Positions 17,590-27,122 of a DNA stretch of 43,478 nucleotides are shown here, one piece after another. The position numbers were made by a program, and so were the translations under genes. This DNA comes from Sulfurovum sp. (GTDB lineage Bacteria > Campylobacterota > Campylobacteria > Campylobacterales > Sulfurovaceae), in contig JAMOTK010000031.1 of NCBI GenBank assembly GCA_027062365.1, positions 1-43,478 of the forward strand, read 5' to 3'. Every line of letters starts with the position of its first letter. Positions within the stretch are counted from its first letter, which is position 1. Under the pieces are notes generated by a model. The model worked only from the letters and a program-made list of their open reading frames with translations, had not been told where the DNA came from and ran no database searches.

Positions 17590-18648
17590 ATGACATTAGA
17601 CGATTTAAGACTCAAAATTGACAGTATAGATGATAGTTTACTCAAACTTTATAATGAACGTATGGAAGTGGTACATCAAGTAGGGGTACTCAAAAATACA
17701 ACAGGTTCTCCCATCTATCGACCAGAGAGAGAACAAGCTATTTTAAATCGTCTCAAAAAAAACAATGATGGTAAGCTCACAGATGATGCCATTGATGCAC
17801 TTTTTTTAGAAATGTTTGCTGTGGCACGTAATCTTGAACTCCCTGAAGCTGTAGCATATCTCGGACCAGAAGCATCTTTTACCCACCAAGCAGCGACCAA
17901 AAAATTTGGAGCGATGAGCAATTACTTACCTATCTCTTCTATTACAGGTATTTTTAGAGAAGTGGCACGAGGTACTGCCAAATTTGGTGTCATTCCTATT
18001 GAGAACTCTTCCAATGGTATCGTGAGTGATACGATTAACTCTTTGGATAAGTATAATCTCAAAATTATTGCAGAGGTGATGATAGAAGTACATCTCTCTT
18101 TTGCTTCTCGTTGTAATGATGTTTCTAGAATCAAAAAGATTTATTCTAAAGATATTGCTTTTGGACAGTGTCGTAAATTTTTGGAAGATTTAGGACTAGA
18201 TACGGTAGATCATATTCCTGTAGAATCCACAGCCAAAGCTAGTAAAATAGCCCTCACAGACCCTACAGCTTCGGCACTTTGTCCTGCTGTGGCTGCTAAA
18301 CTCAATAATCTTCCTATCTTGTTTGACAATATAGAAGATGATGATAACAATAGAACACGGTTTTTTATCATCTCCAATTTTGAAAATGCTCCCTCAGGCA
18401 ATGACAAAACTTCACTGCTCGTAAGATTGAGCAATGACCCAGGGGCTTTGGTCACATTTTTACAACATTTTGAAGAAGTGAATGTTAATTTGACGAAGAT
18501 TAAATCACATATTGTAAAGGGTGAATCTCTATTTTTTATCGAGTTTCATGGACATAAAGATGACCCTAAAATACAAAATATTTTAGCCAAACATGCCAAT
18601 GAAATTAAGCTATTAGGCTCTTATGTAAAAGAACTAGATGATATTTAG
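17590..18648 (+). CDS. pheA: Chorismate mutase/prephenate dehydratase (P-protein)
   Basis: This bifunctional enzyme converts chorismate to phenylpyruvate. The 352-residue protein has an AroQ-type chorismate mutase helix bundle (1 to about 85; LRLKIDSIDDSLLKLYNER), the prephenate dehydratase domain from VAYLGPEASFTHQAA (about 83) to NRTRFFII, and a C-terminal ACT domain beginning near TSLLVRLSNDPGAL with GESLFFIEF for phenylalanine feedback. It lies between lysA and hisC; HisC-type aminotransferases can also act on phenylpyruvate, which may explain the pairing. Confidence 0.96.
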   Translation: MTLDDLRLKIDSIDDSLLKLYNERMEVVHQVGVLKNTTGSPIYRPEREQAILNRLKKNNDGKLTDDAIDALFLEMFAVARNLELPEAVAYLGPEASFTHQAATKKFGAMSNYLPISSITGIFREVARGTAKFGVIPIENSSNGIVSDTINSLDKYNLKIIAEVMIEVHLSFASRCNDVSRIKKIYSKDIAFGQCRKFLEDLGLDTVDHIPVESTAKASKIALTDPTASALCPAVAAKLNNLPILFDNIEDDDNNRTRFFIISNFENAPSGNDKTSLLVRLSNDPGALVTFLQHFEEVNVNLTKIKSHIVKGESLFFIEFHGHKDDPKIQNILAKHANEIKLLGSYVKELDDI

Positions 18649-18659
18649 AAAGGGAAAAA

Positions 18660-19751
18660 ATGATAAAATTTAATAAAGCATTAAAAGATATTAAGGTGTA
18701 TGAAGCAGGAAAACCCATAGAGCTAGTGGTGCGTGAATATGGTATAGACCCCAAAGATGTGGTCAAACTAGCCTCCAATGAAAACCCTATAGGCACTAGC
18801 CCTATGGTAGCCCAAGCCATTAGAAATCATGCCGATAAAGCACACCTTTATCCTGATGATTCGATGTTTGAACTCAAAGAGGCTTTGGCATCTAAATATG
18901 ATGTCTTAAGCGATAATATCATCATAGGAGCAGGGTCTGACCAAGTTTTGGAGTTTATCTCTCGTGCTGTACTTGATGAAAATTCTTCTGTACTCATGTC
19001 TGCTGTGACCTTTGCTATGTATGAGATTTATACCAAGCAGATGGGTGCAAAAGTATTGCGTACGATGAGCTATGAGCATAAATACGAAGAGTTTATAGAA
19101 GCATACACAATGCGTAAGCCCAAAATTGTCTATATCTGTACCCCCAATAATCCCACAGGTGATGCGACCAAAAAAGCAGAAGTACTAAAGATGATTGGGC
19201 AAATGAAAGATGCCATTGTGGTCGTAGATGGGGCGTATATGGAATATGCCTCTGCTAAAGATAGTGAATATGCCATTACACCCAATGACCTCATGGAGTT
19301 TTCTCATGTGATTTATCTAGGGACATTTTCTAAAGCCTATGGATTAGGTGGTATGCGTGTTGGTTATGGTATCGCACAAAAAGAACTCATCGCTCAACTC
19401 TATAAAATGCGACCTCCTTTTAATATCTCTACACTCTCTTTGGTTGCAGGGATAGAAGCGTGTAAAGATGAAGACTTTGTAAAAGAGTCTATTGCTTTAC
19501 ACACCGAACAAATCAAGCGTTACGAAGCCTTTGCAGATGACAATGGATTTGAGTATATCGAGAGTTATACAAATTTTATTACTTATGTATTTGATGATAG
19601 GATAGACGCTACGGAGATTTCTGATGCCTTGTTAAAGCAAGGGGTAATTATCCGTAATCTAGCATCGTATGGTATGAATGCAATACGTATCACCATTGGA
19701 ACAAGCAAACAAAATGATATTTTCTTTAAGCATTTTAAAGCACTTCTATGA
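18660..19751 (+). CDS. hisC: Histidinol-phosphate aminotransferase
   Basis: The 363-residue class I PLP aminotransferase has the HisC landmarks: LASNENPIG (38-46), the phosphate-gripping GSDQVLEF, TPNNPTG (161-167), DGAYMEY (190-196), and the PLP lysine in GTFSKAYGLGGMRVGYG (K225). It acts in histidine synthesis and may also transaminate aromatic keto acids, which would suit its position behind pheA (inferred). An SD-like GAAAGGG precedes the ATG. It overlaps dxs by 4 bp (ATGA). Confidence 0.95.
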   Translation: MIKFNKALKDIKVYEAGKPIELVVREYGIDPKDVVKLASNENPIGTSPMVAQAIRNHADKAHLYPDDSMFELKEALASKYDVLSDNIIIGAGSDQVLEFISRAVLDENSSVLMSAVTFAMYEIYTKQMGAKVLRTMSYEHKYEEFIEAYTMRKPKIVYICTPNNPTGDATKKAEVLKMIGQMKDAIVVVDGAYMEYASAKDSEYAITPNDLMEFSHVIYLGTFSKAYGLGGMRVGYGIAQKELIAQLYKMRPPFNISTLSLVAGIEACKDEDFVKESIALHTEQIKRYEAFADDNGFEYIESYTNFITYVFDDRIDATEISDALLKQGVIIRNLASYGMNAIRITIGTSKQNDIFFKHFKALL

Positions 19752-21559
19752 ATATCAAAAATCACTCCATAGAGGAGCTTAATACTCTAGCCCAAGATAT
19801 TCGTGAAAAGATATTGGATACAGTAAGTAAAAATGGAGGGCATCTAAGCTCGACTATGGGAGCAACGGATTTAATTGTAGCAATGCACAGAGTATTTGAC
19901 GCAGAAAAAGACCCTTTTATCTTTGATGTGAGCCATCAAGCCTATGCCCATAAGTTACTCACCGATAGATGGGATGATTTTGATACGCTAAGAACTTTTG
20001 GAGGGATGTGTGGCTATACGAAGCCCTCAGAATCTGTGTATGACTATTATGTAGCAGGGCATAGCTCTACCTCTATCTCTTTGGCTGTAGGTGCTGCCAA
20101 AGCCATCGCTCTAAAAGGTGAAAAAAGAATTCCTATAGCCTTTATCGGTGATGGGTCTATGTCAGCAGGTATGGTGTATGAAGCCCTCAATGAACTAGGG
20201 GATAAAAAATATCCTGTTATAATCATCCTCAATGACAATGAAATGAGTATTGCAAAACCTATTGGGGCTATCTCCAAATTACTTTCTCAAACCATGGCAG
20301 GGTCTTTTTATCAAAAATTTAAAGCCAAAGTAGAAAAGACGCTAGAAAATTCTCCTAATGCCACCTATATGGCAAAACGTTTTGAAGAGTCTTTTAAGCT
20401 TATTACCCCTGGGATTTTGTTTGAAGAGATGGGGATAGACTATATCGGCCCTGTGGATGGGCATGATATAGCGTCTTTAATTGAGACGATGCACGTGGCT
20501 AAAGCCATGGGTAAGCCTGTGATTATCCATGCCCAAACCACCAAAGGAAAAGGCTATGAGATAGCAGAGGGAAGCAAAGAACATTGGCATGGTGTGAGTG
20601 CTTTTGATTTAGAAACAGGTATCTCTATCAAAAAATCAGGAGCCAAACAAGCCACAGCTCTTTTTTCTGAATACTTACTCTGCTTAGCCGATAAGGACAG
20701 CAAAGTAGTAGGTGTCACAGCAGCGATGCCTACAGGGACAGGTATGTCAGCCGTAATGGAAAAATACCCAGAACGTTTTTGGGATGTAGCCATCGCAGAA
20801 CAACACGCCGTGACCTCTATGGGTGCTTTAGCCAAAGAGGGGTTTAGTCCTTTTTGTGCGATTTACTCAACCTTCCTTCAACGTGGGTTTGACCAAGTGA
20901 TACATGATGTTTGTCTCATGGATTTAGGTGTAGCCTTTGCCATAGATAGAGCAGGTATCGTAGGAGAAGATGGCGAAACCCATCAAGGTGCTTTTGATAT
21001 TTCGTATCTACGTGCTATTCCAAATATGACCCTCTTAGCCCCCTATAACGACAGCACCATGAGACTAGCAATGGATTTTGCCAAAGAGTACACACACCCT
21101 TGTGCATTTAGGTACCCTAGAGGTGCATTTTCTGCTACAGATAGAGAAAGTCCAGCGTATGAACTAGGGAAATCTCATCTACTTAAAGAGGGAAAAGATA
21201 TACTATTTATAGGCTATGGAAATGGTGTAGGACGTGCAGAAGCCACAGCCAAACTCTTAGACCAAGAGATAGCAATTTTAGATTTACGCTTTGTAAAACC
21301 TCTTGATAAAGAGATGCTTATTACCTTAAGTAGCAGATACAAAAAATGGTTTGTATTTTCTGATTCTGCCAAAATGGGAGGGGTAGGAAGTGCAATTTTA
21401 GAGCTTTTAGCAGAAGAAAAAATATTGGATATAGCACTCACTTCTTTTGAATATGATGATAATTTTATCACACATGGAAATACAAAATTAGTGGAAGAAA
21501 GTTTGGGCTTGTTGCCTGAGCAGTTGGCTGTGAAGATTGAATCTACTTTAGGAGAGTAA
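19748..21559 (+). CDS. dxs: 1-deoxy-D-xylulose-5-phosphate synthase
   Basis: Dxs is the thiamine-diphosphate enzyme that opens the non-mevalonate isoprenoid pathway. The 603-residue protein has HLSSTMGATD near the N-terminus, the TPP/Mg motif GDGSMSAGMVYEALN (134-148) with NDNEMS (162-167), the catalytic glutamate region VAIAEQHAV, and the transketolase C-terminal domain. It is complete. Its stop is one base from the ATG of the first Septu-like ATPase, so the defence genes behind it are probably read from the lysA-dxs transcript. Confidence 0.96.
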   Translation: MNIKNHSIEELNTLAQDIREKILDTVSKNGGHLSSTMGATDLIVAMHRVFDAEKDPFIFDVSHQAYAHKLLTDRWDDFDTLRTFGGMCGYTKPSESVYDYYVAGHSSTSISLAVGAAKAIALKGEKRIPIAFIGDGSMSAGMVYEALNELGDKKYPVIIILNDNEMSIAKPIGAISKLLSQTMAGSFYQKFKAKVEKTLENSPNATYMAKRFEESFKLITPGILFEEMGIDYIGPVDGHDIASLIETMHVAKAMGKPVIIHAQTTKGKGYEIAEGSKEHWHGVSAFDLETGISIKKSGAKQATALFSEYLLCLADKDSKVVGVTAAMPTGTGMSAVMEKYPERFWDVAIAEQHAVTSMGALAKEGFSPFCAIYSTFLQRGFDQVIHDVCLMDLGVAFAIDRAGIVGEDGETHQGAFDISYLRAIPNMTLLAPYNDSTMRLAMDFAKEYTHPCAFRYPRGAFSATDRESPAYELGKSHLLKEGKDILFIGYGNGVGRAEATAKLLDQEIAILDLRFVKPLDKEMLITLSSRYKKWFVFSDSAKMGGVGSAILELLAEEKILDIALTSFEYDDNFITHGNTKLVEESLGLLPEQLAVKIESTLGE

Positions 21560-21560
21560 A

Positions 21561-23339
21561 ATGCAAATAAAAGAGATAGAATTAACAAATTTTAGAGGTA
21601 TTAAAAAGCAGAAGATAGAATTATTGTCAAATATTAATGTATTTGTTGGTGTCAATGGTTCAGGAAAATCTACTATTCTTGATGCGATTGCTATTTCTCT
21701 CTCTTGGCTTGTAAAGGGTATTGATAAAATAGAATCTCAAGGTGATAATATACCTGATGATAGTATTAAAAATGCTACTGATTATGCTTCTATTAAATTA
21801 AAGGTTGCTCAAACAGATAATACTTACCAATGGGAAAATATTGAATTTAAAAGAGGATACCCTGCTGATAAACAATCAAATTTATTACAACTAAATCAAT
21901 TGGTTTTTGAATGTCAAAAAACATACAAAAATAGAAATACATTACCAATGATAGCTTATTATCCGATTAATAGAATTGCAAAAGGTATTTCTCCAAATAT
22001 AAAAACTAGAGATACTATATCTCAATTAGATGTATATGATAATGCATTGGGAAATAAAGCAAATTTTCAAGCATTTTTCAAATGGTTTAGAGAACAAGAT
22101 GATATATTAAATGAATATACTACTTCAAGACAAAAATGGATGAAAAAAAAGAAACAATGGATATATTTAAAAGTTAATCAAGTTTTAAAACATCTAAGTG
22201 ATTATAAAAGTAGCAATGATCAATTACTTAAACGATTTAAAGAAGATAGTTTTTTATTGGAAAATCCGAGATATTTATTTTTTGAGTTAATCGACTATTT
22301 ACATCTATCTATTAAAGATGATAATATAGATTATATAGAAAACTTATTACATAATATGAGTAGATTAATTGATAGAGATGATGAATATAATATACATTTA
22401 GATAATAGAGATTTTGATCGTATAGAAATGATTATTGAAAAAATAATTTCTACTAAAATAGAAAATAATGAGCATTTAAACTTTATTTGGGATATTTTTC
22501 TATTATTTATAGAGTTGAAGTTTTGGAAATTGAGTCACAAAGCTAGAAATAATATAGAACAACATTTTAAGTATGCAAAACCTACAGAAAATACAAATAT
22601 TAATAATTTTATAGAAGTAATTAAAAATATTGTTATAAACGATACTAAAAGATTAGAACAAGCCCTTGTTAATCATGGTAAAGAACTAGAAGTTGTGACT
22701 CAAACTATAGAACACTTTATCCCAAAGTATCAAAATTTACGAATTACAAGGATTCCAACACCTCGTATGCTTGTTGATAAAAATGGAGAGACTCTTAATC
22801 TCAATCAGCTCTCTGATGGTGAAAAAAACATGATTGCTATGATTGGTGATATTGCTAGAAGATTGACTATGGCAAACCCGAAGTTAGAGAATCCATTAGA
22901 AGGTGATGGTGTGGTGATGATTGATGAGGTAGATTTACATCTTCATCCTGCATGGCAGAGAGTGATTATCTCTAAACTTACAGCAGTTTTTCCAAATTGT
23001 CAATTTATTGTGAGTACGCATTCTCCTCAAATATTAAGTCATGTAAATGCAGAGAATATTTTTGTTCTCAAACAGAGTAAAGACTCTGTAGAGATTAGTA
23101 AGCCTACAGAGTCTTATGGTAAAAGTAGTGATAGACAACTAGAAGATATTTTAGGTGTTGAGGCTAGACCATTGAAGATAAAAGAAGACTTAGATAGACT
23201 TTTTAAACTGATTCAAGAGATGGAATTAAAAGAAGCAAAAGAATTAATGAGTAAGCTTGAAGATAAGATTGAGGGTAGAGAAGTTGAATTAGTAAAAGCT
23301 AATGTACTTATTAAGAGAAAAGAAATTTTAGGTAAATGA
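21561..23339 (+). CDS. AAA/ABC-type ATPase of a Septu-like pair (PtuA-like, copy 1)
   Basis: The 592-residue protein belongs to the RecF/SMC-like ATPases found in Septu and in some retron defence systems as PtuA. Walker A is GVNGSGKST (30-38). A long alpha-helical middle (about 150-400) has many charged residues. The signature LSDGEKN is near 417, Walker B VVMIDEVD at 451-458, and the H-loop in STHSPQILS. The PtuA partner is an HNH nuclease, here the next gene with a 4-bp overlap (ATGA). The region is visibly more AT-rich than dxs and lnt on either side, with more ATA/AAT/TTA codons, which suggests acquisition. There is no reverse transcriptase nearby, so it is not a retron as seen here. It could also be an OLD-like ATPase, but the HNH partner favours PtuA. 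Confidence 0.82.
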   Translation: MQIKEIELTNFRGIKKQKIELLSNINVFVGVNGSGKSTILDAIAISLSWLVKGIDKIESQGDNIPDDSIKNATDYASIKLKVAQTDNTYQWENIEFKRGYPADKQSNLLQLNQLVFECQKTYKNRNTLPMIAYYPINRIAKGISPNIKTRDTISQLDVYDNALGNKANFQAFFKWFREQDDILNEYTTSRQKWMKKKKQWIYLKVNQVLKHLSDYKSSNDQLLKRFKEDSFLLENPRYLFFELIDYLHLSIKDDNIDYIENLLHNMSRLIDRDDEYNIHLDNRDFDRIEMIIEKIISTKIENNEHLNFIWDIFLLFIELKFWKLSHKARNNIEQHFKYAKPTENTNINNFIEVIKNIVINDTKRLEQALVNHGKELEVVTQTIEHFIPKYQNLRITRIPTPRMLVDKNGETLNLNQLSDGEKNMIAMIGDIARRLTMANPKLENPLEGDGVVMIDEVDLHLHPAWQRVIISKLTAVFPNCQFIVSTHSPQILSHVNAENIFVLKQSKDSVEISKPTESYGKSSDRQLEDILGVEARPLKIKEDLDRLFKLIQEMELKEAKELMSKLEDKIEGREVELVKANVLIKRKEILGK

Positions 23340-23944
23340 AATATATAGAAAAGATAAGAGAACCTCAAAGTTTTACCGATTGGAAAAGTGAAGAGGATAG
23401 AGAATACAAAGATTTAGTTAATCCAATAAAAAGTGATATTAAAGAGTCATTACTTATAGAACAAGGTTATATTTGTTGCTACTGTGAAAGTAAAATATTA
23501 AAAGATACTTCTCATATTGAACACTTTAAGCCAAAAGATAAAGATAAATTTCCACATTTACAACTAAGATATGATAATCTATTATGCTCATGTCAAAAAC
23601 AGTTATCAAAAGGTGAACCAAGACATTGTGGAAATAGTAAAGCTAATAATATTATTAATATCAGCCCACTAGATATAGGTTGTGAATCTAAATTTAAATA
23701 TAGTGCAGATGGAAAAATTTATTCAACAGATGAAATATCAAAAAAAGTTATAAAAACTTTACAACTAAATATTGATAAACTTAATAGTTTAAGAGCAAGT
23801 GCCATAGAAACTTTTATTCTTGACCCTATAACTTTTGAAGAGCTTTCAGAAGAAGAATCCAAAGTTTTTGCAAAAGCATATTTAAACCAAGAAAATGGAA
23901 GATATGGAGAGTTTCACACAACGATAAAATACCTATTTGGGTAA
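23336..23944 (+). CDS. HNH endonuclease of a Septu-like pair (PtuB-like, copy 1)
   Basis: The 202-residue protein matches the HNH family found next to PtuA ATPases. It has paired zinc cysteines YICCYC (C47/C48, C50), the nuclease core SHIEHFKPK (H60, E62, H63), RYDNLLCSC (N81, C84, C86), and a second metal-binding HCGN (H97, C98). The core is complete, so the nuclease should be active. In Septu the ATPase and the nuclease form a complex that degrades DNA when phage infection is sensed; this is known for other systems and inferred here. It overlaps the ATPase gene by 4 bp and is followed by a second pair after 22 bp. Confidence 0.82.
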   Translation: MKYIEKIREPQSFTDWKSEEDREYKDLVNPIKSDIKESLLIEQGYICCYCESKILKDTSHIEHFKPKDKDKFPHLQLRYDNLLCSCQKQLSKGEPRHCGNSKANNIINISPLDIGCESKFKYSADGKIYSTDEISKKVIKTLQLNIDKLNSLRASAIETFILDPITFEELSEEESKVFAKAYLNQENGRYGEFHTTIKYLFG

Positions 23945-23966
23945 AAAATAAACAAAGGAAAACAAA

Positions 23967-25151
23967 ATGCAATTAAAACGCGTAGAAATCATAAAATATA
24001 GAAACTTTGAAAATATTGTGATAGATTTTGAAAAGTCTAAATTTCCTAATGTCTTTTCTATTGCTAGTAAAAATGGGGATGGGAAGAGTACTTTACTTCA
24101 ATTTATTTTTATTATGTTGTCTTGTTTCTTTGATGAAAATAGAAGGGTTTATATTAGAAGAATATTAAAAGGAAATTTTGATTCTCTGAATAATGAACAG
24201 AAATTAGCAAATTTTATTTTTATAGAACATAAAAAAGAATATTTTTTAAATTTTACTTGTATGTCAAATAAAGACATACACTTTCATCCTACATCAGATA
24301 TATCAACGGAGCAACTAAAAAAACTCTCAAATAGCATCTACCTAACCGTTCCCGATGCCCAACCTTTACACTTCTTATCAGAAAAAGATGATAAAGAAGA
24401 GATGAAAAAACTTTTACCCAATTTTTCTACTTATGAATTTCCTACTGAAAAATCTATTTTAAACTCTTTTGAACACGAAAAACAAGAAGATTTTAAAGAG
24501 ATGCGAGTACATGGAAAATATGGCTCAAATTATATTGATTTTACCAATGAACTAAAAGATTTTATTGAGGGTAAAGAGATAGGGGAAAATGAAGATGGTA
24601 CAAAAATTATCTTTAAACTCAAAGGCTCTAATAAAGTGTTATTGTCAGAAGATTTAAGCCACGGAGAACTTAGAAAACTAGGCATTTATATTTGGCTCAA
24701 AAGTATGGTCAAAAAAGATTCTATTGTACTCATGGATGAAGTAGATATAGCTTTACACCCCTCTTGGCAATATGAATTGGTAGATGATTTGGTCAAATGG
24801 TCAAAAGGGAGTCAATTTTTATTGGCTACGCATTCCCCACAGATATTGAGTTCTACTTATTATAAGAATTTGATTTTATTGGATAAACAAGAAAATAAAA
24901 CGATTGTAAAACAGTTAAATCAAGCCCCTCTTGATAGAGATATTAATATTATGCTTAGTTCAATTATGGGAACACACTATATCCCAAAACATCTTGAAGA
25001 GTTACATCTTAGATATAGAGATTTATTTGAAAATGGTAAAATTGATACTAAAGAAGCCAAAGACTTGAAGTTGGAAATTTTAGAATATGAGAGTGAAAAC
25101 TCATCATTTTTTCAAGGCATTGCTTTTGATAGAGAACTTCAGGATATATAA
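23967..25151 (+). CDS. AAA/ABC-type ATPase of a second Septu-like pair (PtuA-like, copy 2)
   Basis: This shorter ATPase (394 residues) is not a close duplicate of copy 1. The P-loop reads SKNGDGKST (34-42), so the first Gly of the GxxxxGKS motif is Ser; the lysine (K40) is kept. The signature region reads LSHGELR rather than LSGGE, Walker B is VLMDEVD (about 253-259), and the H-loop is ATHSPQILS. The long helical insert of copy 1 is much reduced. It has its own SD (AAAGGA) and is directly followed by a second HNH gene. It could be a second defence unit or a regulator of the first; the sequence does not decide. Confidence 0.8.
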   Translation: MQLKRVEIIKYRNFENIVIDFEKSKFPNVFSIASKNGDGKSTLLQFIFIMLSCFFDENRRVYIRRILKGNFDSLNNEQKLANFIFIEHKKEYFLNFTCMSNKDIHFHPTSDISTEQLKKLSNSIYLTVPDAQPLHFLSEKDDKEEMKKLLPNFSTYEFPTEKSILNSFEHEKQEDFKEMRVHGKYGSNYIDFTNELKDFIEGKEIGENEDGTKIIFKLKGSNKVLLSEDLSHGELRKLGIYIWLKSMVKKDSIVLMDEVDIALHPSWQYELVDDLVKWSKGSQFLLATHSPQILSSTYYKNLILLDKQENKTIVKQLNQAPLDRDINIMLSSIMGTHYIPKHLEELHLRYRDLFENGKIDTKEAKDLKLEILEYESENSSFFQGIAFDRELQDI

Positions 25152-25856
25152 TTGAGATATATTCAAAAAAATGAGATACCACAATTTTTTATTGATGATA
25201 CAGAAGCATTAAAAGAAAAAATTAAAATTATTCCTCAAAAAAACAAAAAAGATATGTGGGATAAAGAATATAAAACAAAGCGAAAATTAAAACAATATAT
25301 TTTAGAAAAAGAACAAAATTGGTTATGTGGATATTGTGAAGCCAAATTAGAAGAAACTTTTTTTAGAGAAAAACGAGAAGATAAAGAACTTATCCATATT
25401 GAACATATAAAACCTAAACATTTAGATTATGATAATTTGAGTTTTGACTATGATAATTTATTGGTTTCTTGTAGTGGTAAATGTTTTACAGATAAAAATA
25501 AACCTTTGACTTGTGGGCATAAAAAAGGAAATAAATTTGATGAAAATCTATTTTTAAATCCAATTAAAGAGATAAATATTAGAGAGTATTTTATCTATAC
25601 AGATAAAGGACATATAGGTTCAAGTTCTAAAAATGAAGAAAAATCTAAATATACTATGAAATTATTGGACTTAAATAGTTTTAATAATGAATTGGTAAAT
25701 GCTAGATTAATTGCTTTAGAAGCATTCAAAAAAAGTATCAAAGCATATACTAATAAAAGAAGAATATCCCCTCAAAAAGTAATTAAATTATTATTGGCTA
25801 AAGAAAACTTAGCTTTCATCTCATTTTTACGCTATAAATATTCATATATAAATTAA
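25152..25856 (+). CDS. HNH endonuclease of the second Septu-like pair (PtuB-like, copy 2)
   Basis: The 234-residue protein begins at a TTG that abuts the TAA of the ATPase gene, so translation is coupled. The HNH core is seen as WLCGYCEAK (C59, C62), IHIEHIKPK (H82, E84, H85), DYDNLLVSC (D99, N102, C107) and LTCGHKKGN (C121, H123), parallel to copy 1 although overall similarity is low. All metal and catalytic positions are present. The C-terminus is helical and basic. It ends 9 bp before the convergent lnt gene, with no clear terminator between them. Confidence 0.8.
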   Translation: MRYIQKNEIPQFFIDDTEALKEKIKIIPQKNKKDMWDKEYKTKRKLKQYILEKEQNWLCGYCEAKLEETFFREKREDKELIHIEHIKPKHLDYDNLSFDYDNLLVSCSGKCFTDKNKPLTCGHKKGNKFDENLFLNPIKEINIREYFIYTDKGHIGSSSKNEEKSKYTMKLLDLNSFNNELVNARLIALEAFKKSIKAYTNKRRISPQKVIKLLLAKENLAFISFLRYKYSYIN

Positions 25857-25865
25857 AAATAATCC

Positions 25866-27122
25866 TTAAAAAACCACATAAGACTCCGACATATTAATTG
25901 CATGGTATATCTTTGTGCCGTATTTTTGGTGGTAGTAGTGGAGTAATAGTTTTTGTAGGGTGGGTTCTATGGAAGGCGTGAACCATCCATTGTTACTGAT
26001 GATTATCATGTTTTTGGGTTTGCCTTGGTAAAGTTTTTCGCTTGTGGCTTCAAAACAGATGGCGTTTCTGTAGGTAATGCCGTCTATTTGATAGTCTATG
26101 ACCTCTTTACTGGCTTTATAGTCTACGCTTCCATCATAAAACACTTCATTGACCCAATCACTCAAAAATTGAGGTAAAGGATTGCTCTCTCCAAAAGGGA
26201 CGAGGATGACTTTAGAGGCTATTTGTATCTTCTTATCATTAAAGATATATGTAGAGTTTCGTGGGGCTTCGCCATCCCAATATAGACCCCCTATGACGAT
26301 AGAGATATGTTTGGCTTTACTTTGTAGTGTATCAAGTAGGATTTGATTGTGATTGAGGAAGAGTGGGATGATAGATTCGGGAAAGACGATGAGGGATTTA
26401 TTGGCATCAATGGCATGGTCTATCTCTGTGAAAATAGCGTCAAATTGTGCTTGATGTAGGACAGGGTTCCATTTGTCTTTGACAGGGGTATGGGTAGTGA
26501 CTAAGGCGATATGAGAGGGTATAGCAGTGTGATTGGTTGCTGGGGCTTGGTAGGCAAAGAGTATGAGTAGAAGATAGACCATGTTATTGTGCCATAATCT
26601 AGGGACTAAGCCCAAAAGTATCAAAGAAAATTGCCATTTAGCCATGCCTAAATACGAATGCACAAAGACCAATTCAGGTTTAAACCAATCAAAACCAAAA
26701 GGATGAATGTAGCTCAAACAGAGCAGTCCTAAGGCTTTGATGGCTAGGCTATAGGGTTGGGGTGTTTTCTGACTTATCCATTCACTTATCCATTCACTCA
26801 TCTTGGCAATAGCCCCAAAGAGTAGACCATAGGTGAGCATGATAATGAGTAATTCCAAAGGCACAGCCCATAGCATATCGTACTCTATCAGACTCAAAAC
26901 AATCCAATAAAACCAAAACAGCCCTATAAAAGCACCAGCAACGAACCACGTCTTAGCAGAAGCTTCCAAAAGTAAATAAAGCCCAAAAAGCCCTAAGAGT
27001 GTGTTGAGTAGGGCAGAAGCAACGCCATAGTATTCAAGGTAGATGAACGCAGAAGCCAAAAAAGCAATGGTCAAGCCCCTTGTTAACTCAAAGGTGGTAA
27101 AATATCGTCTAATTTTATTCAA
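25866..27122 (-). CDS. lnt: Apolipoprotein N-acyltransferase
   Basis: Lnt adds the third acyl chain to the N-terminal cysteine of lipoproteins in the inner membrane. The 418-residue protein has hydrophobic helices in the first half and a nitrilase-type domain in the second. The catalytic triad is visible: E249 in VFPESIIP, K304 in SKVILVPFGE and C356 in NAICFEA; SNNGWF is also conserved. The start is TTG at 27122 with a minus-strand AGGA 6 nt away. It is divergent from yajC with only 11 bp between the starts. Lipoproteins in this window include the BamB-like protein at 38045. Confidence 0.92.
   Translation of the reverse strand: MNKIRRYFTTFELTRGLTIAFLASAFIYLEYYGVASALLNTLLGLFGLYLLLEASAKTWFVAGAFIGLFWFYWIVLSLIEYDMLWAVPLELLIIMLTYGLLFGAIAKMSEWISEWISQKTPQPYSLAIKALGLLCLSYIHPFGFDWFKPELVFVHSYLGMAKWQFSLILLGLVPRLWHNNMVYLLLILFAYQAPATNHTAIPSHIALVTTHTPVKDKWNPVLHQAQFDAIFTEIDHAIDANKSLIVFPESIIPLFLNHNQILLDTLQSKAKHISIVIGGLYWDGEAPRNSTYIFNDKKIQIASKVILVPFGESNPLPQFLSDWVNEVFYDGSVDYKASKEVIDYQIDGITYRNAICFEATSEKLYQGKPKNMIIISNNGWFTPSIEPTLQKLLLHYYHQKYGTKIYHAINMSESYVVF

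Noticed and set aside
21561-25856. Retron with PtuAB effector
   Set aside because: No reverse transcriptase gene or msr/msd-like structure is present around the cassette.
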